A program made the position numbers and the translations under genes. The notes beneath the pieces were generated by a model. It saw nothing but the letters and a program-made list of their open reading frames with translations. It searched no databases and was not told where the DNA came from. This document shows positions 40,441 through 45,119 of a stretch of DNA of 45,119 bases, one piece after another. Source of the DNA: Vulcaniibacterium thermophilum (GTDB taxonomy: Bacteria > Pseudomonadota > Gammaproteobacteria > Xanthomonadales > Xanthomonadaceae); NCBI RefSeq assembly GCF_007923255.1, contig NZ_VOHJ01000007.1, forward strand, positions 62,462 to 107,580. Direction: 5' to 3'. Within the stretch, counting starts at the first letter, position 1. Each line of letters opens with the position of its first letter.

Positions 40441-42459
40441 ATGCGTACGTACGTTCTGCTGCTCGCGTTGCTGCTGGCCGGTACCGCCGGGGCCGCTGCG
40501 CCCGATGAGGACGCGCTGGTGTTCGTCCGCGCGAGCTACCGCGACGCCGCGCAACTGCAGCGCATCGGCGAGCGCTTCCAGCACGCCATCGTCGACCGCG
40601 CCGCACGCACCGTCCAGGTGGAAGCGACCGCCGACGACATCCGCTTCCTGCGCCGCGCCGGCTTCCGCGTCGAGATCGACCGCGCCGCCACCGCGCGCAT
40701 GCGCGAGGCCGAACGTGCGCTGGCCAGCGGCGTCGGCATCGCGTCGATTCCGGGCTACGCCTGCTACCGCACGGTCGAGGAGACCTACGCCACGATGGAC
40801 GCGCTGGCCGCGGCGCATCCGAACCTGGCGCGCGTGATCGACATCGGCCCGAGCTGGCTGCGCACGCGCGATGCCGCGCAGGGCTACCGCATGCGGGTGC
40901 TGCGGCTGACCAACGCCGCCACCAACGCCACCTTCACCGACAAGCCGAACATGGTCGTGTTCGCCTCGGTGCACGCCCGCGAATACACGCCGGCGGAACT
41001 GCTGACACGCTTCGGCGAATGGCTGGTGCTCAACTACGGCACCGACAGCGAGGCCACCTGGCTGCTGGACAGCTTCCGCTTCCATCTGGTGCTGCAGGGC
41101 AACCCCGACGGACGCAAGAAGGCCGAGGCCGGCCAGTCGTGGCGCAAGAACGTCAACACCAGCTACGGCGCCTGCAGCGCGAGCGCGTACGGCGTCGATC
41201 TCAATCGCAACTTCCCCTATCGCTGGAACAGCGCCAGCGGCGGCTCCAGCGGCAATCCCTGCGCCAGCACCTACCGCGGCCCGCTGCCCGGTTCGGAGCC
41301 GGAAACGGCGAATCTGATGCGCTACGTGGCGGGCACGCCGGACGCCTCCGGCGTCCATCGCGGCGGCGTGCTCCCCGACCGCCGCGGCGATGCCGTCGGC
41401 GCGGCCGCGCCGGCCGACTACCGCGGCCTGTTCGTCGATCTGCACAGCTATTCGCGCCTGGTGCTGTGGCCGTGGTCGCACACCACCGCGCCGACCGCGA
41501 ACGCGACCGCCCTGCGCACGCTCGGGCGGCGGCTGGCGTACTTCAACGGCTACTCGCCGCGCCAGTGGACGGGGCTGTACGTGGCCGACGGCACCAACAC
41601 CGACGCGATGTACGGCGCGCTCGGCGCGCCGAGCTACACGATCGAGCTGGGCGTGGCCTTCTTCGAGAGCTGCTCGACATTCGAGGGCACCACGCTGCCG
41701 CGCAACCTCGCCGCGCTGCGCTACGCGGCACGCAATCTGCGCGCGCCCTACGGCTACCCCGCCGGCCCCGACGCCACCGCGATCGCCATCGCCCCCGCGC
41801 GCGTGGACGCCGGCCAGCCGGTGACGGTCGGCGCGACGCTCGACGACGGCGTCTTCAACCAGAGCAACGGCACCGAGCCGGTCCAGGCCATCGTCGCCGC
41901 GCAGGCGTTCCTCGACCAGCGACCGTGGACGGCCGGCGCCACCGCGCGCGCGATGACGGCGGACGACGGCGCGTTCGACGCGACGCGCGAGCGGGCGTCC
42001 GTCGTGGTGCCGACCTCGGGACTGGCGCCCGGCCGCCATGCCGTGTTCGTGCGCGGCATCGACGCCAGCGGCCGCGCCGGCACGCCCGACGCCGTGCACT
42101 TCACGGTGGCCGGCAGCCGCAGCTTCGCCAACGGCACCGACCTCGCGGTACCCGACCGCGGCAGCGCCACCAGCACGCTCGCGGTCGCCGGTCTGAGCGG
42201 CACCGCGCCGTCCGCACTCGCGGTGAACGTCGAGATCCGGCATCCGGACCGCAGCGCGCTCCGCGTGGAGCTGATCGCGCCCGGCGGGACCGTGTGGCGC
42301 CTGCACGACCGCGGCGGAAGCGGGCCGGACCTGGTCGCCGCCTACCTCCGCGATGCCTCCCGCGAAAGCGCCAACGGCACGTGGCGGCTGCGCGTGACCG
42401 ACCAGGCGGCCGGCAATGCCGGCCACCTCGCGCACTGGAGCCTGCGTTTCGACTACTGA
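40441..42459 (+). CDS. Secreted M14 zinc carboxypeptidase with C-terminal P domain
   Basis: 672 residues. Signal peptide (1-19, cut near TAGAAA), N-terminal propeptide-like region (20-100), then an M14 catalytic domain (about 105-435) with zinc ligands H178 and E181 (HARE) and H335 (DLHSY) and catalytic E402 (YTIELG). A linker precedes a proprotein-convertase P domain (about 555-672; DLAVPDRG, LRVTDQAAGNAGHLAHWSL). Intact motifs predict an exported exopeptidase. The P-domain addition is common in secreted peptidases of this bacterial group. Confidence 0.94.
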   Translation: MRTYVLLLALLLAGTAGAAAPDEDALVFVRASYRDAAQLQRIGERFQHAIVDRAARTVQVEATADDIRFLRRAGFRVEIDRAATARMREAERALASGVGIASIPGYACYRTVEETYATMDALAAAHPNLARVIDIGPSWLRTRDAAQGYRMRVLRLTNAATNATFTDKPNMVVFASVHAREYTPAELLTRFGEWLVLNYGTDSEATWLLDSFRFHLVLQGNPDGRKKAEAGQSWRKNVNTSYGACSASAYGVDLNRNFPYRWNSASGGSSGNPCASTYRGPLPGSEPETANLMRYVAGTPDASGVHRGGVLPDRRGDAVGAAAPADYRGLFVDLHSYSRLVLWPWSHTTAPTANATALRTLGRRLAYFNGYSPRQWTGLYVADGTNTDAMYGALGAPSYTIELGVAFFESCSTFEGTTLPRNLAALRYAARNLRAPYGYPAGPDATAIAIAPARVDAGQPVTVGATLDDGVFNQSNGTEPVQAIVAAQAFLDQRPWTAGATARAMTADDGAFDATRERASVVVPTSGLAPGRHAVFVRGIDASGRAGTPDAVHFTVAGSRSFANGTDLAVPDRGSATSTLAVAGLSGTAPSALAVNVEIRHPDRSALRVELIAPGGTVWRLHDRGGSGPDLVAAYLRDASRESANGTWRLRVTDQAAGNAGHLAHWSLRFDY

Positions 42460-42538
42460 GCGCGACGCGCCCGAGGCGCCACAACCCCGTTGCGCGTCCC
42501 TGCGCGTTCACCCCCTCGACTCCAACGAGGGAACGCCC

Positions 42539-44239
42539 ATGCCGCACCGTCGATACCTGCCCGTCGCCCTGTCCGTGCTGGCCGCCGCCACCCTGGCCGC
42601 GTGCCAGAGCGTGCGCACCGGGAACGAGGCCGCCCAGGCCGATCCGCAGCCGCGCGAAGCCGCGGCCGAACGCGCGCTCGACCGCATCGAGGTCAGCGGC
42701 TCGCGGATCGCCGGCCACGCCGCCGCCAGGCCGGCGACGGTGGCCGCGCAGCTCGCCGCTCCGGCGCCGCCGCCGTCCGCACCGGCCTACTGGCAACCGG
42801 CCAACACCGAGAAGTACGCCGAACGCCGCGACAATCCGGTGCAACGCGCCCGCGAGCAGCCGGTCTCGACGTTCTCCATCGATGTCGACACCGGCAGCTA
42901 CAGCAACGTGCGCCGCATGCTCGCCGACGGCGTGCGCCCGCCCGCCGATGCCGTGCGCGCGGAGGAGTTCCTGAATTCGTTCCGCTACGGCCATCCGGCG
43001 CCGGACAGCCGCGAGGTGCCGTTCCGGGTCAGCACCGAGCTGGCGCCCGCGCCGTGGAACGGCAGGCGCCAGTTGCTGATGATCGGCATCAAGGGCTACG
43101 AGATGCCAAAGGCGGCGCTGCCGCCGGCCAACCTGGTGTTCCTGATCGACACTTCCGGTTCGATGCAGGCGCCGGACAAGCTGCCGCTGCTCAAGCGCGC
43201 GTTCGCGCTGCTCGTCGAGCAGCTGCGCCCGCAGGACCGGGTGTCGATCGTCGCCTATGCGGGCTCCGCCGGCCTCGTGCTGCCGCCGACGCCCGGCGAC
43301 CGCGGCGGCGAGATCCTGGCGGCGATCGAGCACCTCGAAGCCGGCGGCAGCACCAACGGCGGCGAAGGCATCCGGCTCGCCTACGCCACCGCGAAGCGGG
43401 CGTTCGTCGAAGGCGGCGTCAACCGCGTGATCCTCGCCACCGACGGCGACTTCAACGTCGGCGTGACCCACCCCGGCGCGCTGGAGACGCTGGTGGCCGA
43501 CCAGCGCCGGCACGGCATCGCGCTGACCACGCTCGGCTTCGGCGAGGGCAACTACAACGACGCGCTGGCCGAGAAGCTGGCCGACGTCGGCGACGGCAAC
43601 CACGCCTACATCGACAGCGTGCACGAGGCGCGCCGCGTGCTAGTGGAGCAGATGGGCGGCACGCTGTTCACCATCGCCCGCGACGTCAAGATCCAGATCG
43701 AGTTCAACCCCGCCCACGTCGCCGAGTACCGCCTGATCGGCTACGAGAACCGCCTGCTCGCGCGCGAGGACTTCGCCAACGACCGGGTCGATGCCGGCGA
43801 GATCGGCGCCGGCCACGAGGTCACCGCGCTGTACGAGATCACCCCGGTCGGCAGCGGCGCCGAGCGTCTGCCGCCGCTGCGCTACGGCGCCGAGACGCCG
43901 GCCGGCGGACCGCAGGGCGAGATCGCGCATCTGCGCCTGCGCTACAAGCGCCCCGGCGAGGACGAAAGCCGGCTGATCGAAACGCCGATCCGGCGCGCGC
44001 AGCAGACGCACGAAGCCAGCCCGCGCCTGCGGCTGGCGGCGACCGTGGCCGCCTTCGCCGACCTGCTGCGCGGCGGCGAGCACATCGACGGCTGGCGCTG
44101 GGACGACGCGCTGCGCGAGGCGCGCGCGCTGCGGACGATGGACGCGCGCGGGCAGCAGCGCGAGCTGGTGGGGTTGATCGAGCGGGCGCGCGCCGTGGCG
44201 GAAGGCGCGGCCGCAGACGGGGTCGCGGTCGGCGAGTGA
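42539..44239 (+). CDS. VWA-domain lipoprotein with DUF3520-type C terminus
   Basis: 566 residues. Lipoprotein signal with Cys22 (LAACQS), then the segment LDRIEVSGSRIAG (about 47-59), which resembles the start of TonB-dependent receptors. A von Willebrand N-terminal domain (about 95-175) precedes the VWA domain with MIDAS DTSGS (204-208), threonine in GGSTNGG and aspartate in ATDGDFNVG. The C-terminal DUF3520 ends about residue 555. Known relatives (YfbK type) lie in the envelope without a settled role. The stop overlaps a possible GTG start of the next gene, so it probably shares an operon with the sigma/anti-sigma pair. Confidence 0.92.
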   Translation: MPHRRYLPVALSVLAAATLAACQSVRTGNEAAQADPQPREAAAERALDRIEVSGSRIAGHAAARPATVAAQLAAPAPPPSAPAYWQPANTEKYAERRDNPVQRAREQPVSTFSIDVDTGSYSNVRRMLADGVRPPADAVRAEEFLNSFRYGHPAPDSREVPFRVSTELAPAPWNGRRQLLMIGIKGYEMPKAALPPANLVFLIDTSGSMQAPDKLPLLKRAFALLVEQLRPQDRVSIVAYAGSAGLVLPPTPGDRGGEILAAIEHLEAGGSTNGGEGIRLAYATAKRAFVEGGVNRVILATDGDFNVGVTHPGALETLVADQRRHGIALTTLGFGEGNYNDALAEKLADVGDGNHAYIDSVHEARRVLVEQMGGTLFTIARDVKIQIEFNPAHVAEYRLIGYENRLLAREDFANDRVDAGEIGAGHEVTALYEITPVGSGAERLPPLRYGAETPAGGPQGEIAHLRLRYKRPGEDESRLIETPIRRAQQTHEASPRLRLAATVAAFADLLRGGEHIDGWRWDDALREARALRTMDARGQQRELVGLIERARAVAEGAAADGVAVGE

Positions 44240-44358
44240 GCGTGGCGGACGCCGCGGTCGCGCGGGCCGTCGCCGCGGCGGGCGCCTGCCCGCCGCGCGA
44301 CGGCCGGCCGGCGGCCGCCGGCTTCCCGGCGAACGGCCGAGCCCGTACGCTGCCGCGG

Positions 44359-44910
44359 GTGAATGCGGCGGACGCGAGCGACGAGATGCTGATGCTGGCC
44401 TGGACGGCCGGCGACGTCGCCGCGTTCGAGATGCTCTACGGCCGCCACCGCGCCTCGCTGTACCGCTTCCTGTTGCGGCAGACGCGCAACCCCGCGCTCG
44501 CCGACGAGTTCTTCCAGGACGTGTGGCAGCGCGTGATCGCCGCCGGCAAGGGCTGGAAGCCGGACGCCGCGTTCAGAACCTGGCTCTATCGGATCGCGCA
44601 CAATCGCCTCGCCGATCATTGGCGCGCGATGCAGTACCGCCCCGCCGCGCCCGAAGACGCCGACCAGCGCACCGCCGCGGTGGCCGACCCGAGCGACCCC
44701 GAGCGCGAGCTGTCCGAGTTCGAGCAACGCCGCCAGTTGCAACTGGCGATCGAGACGCTGCCGGAGGAGCAGCGCGAAGTGGTGCTGCTGCGCCTGGAGC
44801 ACGAACTGAGCCTGGAGGAGATCGGGCAGATCACCGGCGTCGGCCGGGAAACGGTGAAGTCGCGGCTTCGCTATGCCCTCGACAAGCTGCGGCAGAGACT
44901 CCACGAATGA
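44359..44910 (+). CDS. ECF-type RNA polymerase sigma factor
   Basis: 183 residues from GTG 44359. Sigma2 (FEMLYGRHRASLYRFLLRQ, ADEFFQDVWQRV) and sigma4 (LPEEQREVVLLRLEHELS, IGQITGVGRETVKSRLRYA) are intact. Another GTG at 44236 overlaps the VWA stop (GTGA) and would add 41 Ala/Arg-rich residues; I prefer the shorter form, which matches the family. The stop overlaps the next gene (ATGA), the usual sigma/anti-sigma arrangement. The regulon is unknown. Confidence 0.92.
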   Translation: MNAADASDEMLMLAWTAGDVAAFEMLYGRHRASLYRFLLRQTRNPALADEFFQDVWQRVIAAGKGWKPDAAFRTWLYRIAHNRLADHWRAMQYRPAAPEDADQRTAAVADPSDPERELSEFEQRRQLQLAIETLPEEQREVVLLRLEHELSLEEIGQITGVGRETVKSRLRYALDKLRQRLHE

Positions 44911-45119
44911 ACGAGCGTCCCGTCGAACCGCTGAGCCCCGAGGAGCGCGCGCTGGCCGAGCGGCTGGCGCGCCTGGGCCCGCACGACGGGCCCTCGCCGG
45001 CGCTCGACGCGCGCATCCTCGGCGCCGCGCACCAGGCGGCCGCCGCGCGGCCGCGCCAAGCGCGGCGGACGCTGTGGTTCGGCCTGACCCCGGCGCTGCT
45101 GACCGGCGCCGGGACCGCG
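44907..45119 (+). CDS. Probable anti-sigma factor, truncated by the window end
   Basis: First 71 codons only. A charged cytoplasmic N terminus (PLSPEERALAERLARLG) leads, after an Arg-rich stretch, into a hydrophobic segment (WFGLTPALLTGAG), probably the start of a membrane helix. Position directly after, and overlapping, an ECF sigma gene suggests a membrane anti-sigma factor. No zinc-binding ZAS motif is visible in the part seen. Confidence 0.65.
   Translation, partial: MNERPVEPLSPEERALAERLARLGPHDGPSPALDARILGAAHQAAAARPRQARRTLWFGLTPALLTGAGTA

Overview
The window is a high-GC chromosomal segment, most likely from a Xanthomonadaceae/Lysobacteraceae gammaproteobacterium (Lysobacter, Luteimonas or a relative). 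The inference rests on composition, the cytochrome c maturation order ccmCDEFGHI, secreted S8 and M14 peptidases, the type of housekeeping genes, and families of short GC-rich palindromes typical of that group. The genus cannot be fixed from the sequence alone.

Layout. 52-5560 (+): the distal part of a cytochrome c maturation operon, ccmC-D-E-F-G-H-I, mostly with start/stop overlaps; ccmA and ccmB would lie upstream of the window. 5568-7193: a divergent SDR/LysR pair. 7195-10030 (-): an M48 protease and a sulfatase-modifying-factor-fold lipoprotein. 10115-11212 (+): ribonuclease D, then a small conserved protein (-) and tRNA-Ala(CGC). 11800-25598: an accessory defence island of visibly lower GC, lying between tRNA-Ala(CGC) and tRNA-Arg(CCT). 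25764-30498 (+): an ALDH7-type dehydrogenase, pyrD, murB and a DMT permease. 30597-36266 (-): a secreted subtilase, a PAP2 phosphatase and ispG. 36503-45119: xseA, a REP-like cluster, an LprI-like lipoprotein (-), an aldehyde dehydrogenase, an M14 carboxypeptidase, and a VWA lipoprotein followed by an ECF sigma factor and a truncated probable anti-sigma gene.

The island is the point of interest. On the minus strand one gene train runs hsdM (with an N-terminal XRE helix-turn-helix) - hsdS - DUF3800 gene - structured non-coding segment - hsdR - minimal YgjP-like metallopeptidase - long prokaryotic Argonaute - PD-(D/E)XK nuclease. The last four genes are joined by 4-nt ATGA overlaps or a 4-nt gap. 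The Argonaute keeps the guide-binding MID signature (Y473, K477, Q483/Q484, K516) but lacks the PIWI slicer aspartates, so it looks like an inactive long-B pAgo. The neighbouring nuclease keeps an intact E...D...ExK set. This fits a guide-directed sensor plus nuclease effector, here built into a type I restriction-modification operon. The DUF3800 gene and the adjacent multi-hairpin segment form a second possible protein/RNA unit inside the same operon.

The left end of the island is eroded. It holds a 1228-bp IS3-family (IS407-group-like) element, the 3' end of an IS481-family transposase gene, and the 3' end of an unidentified gene, with no matching target duplication around the IS3 element. 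No integrase gene and no tRNA-derived att repeat were found.
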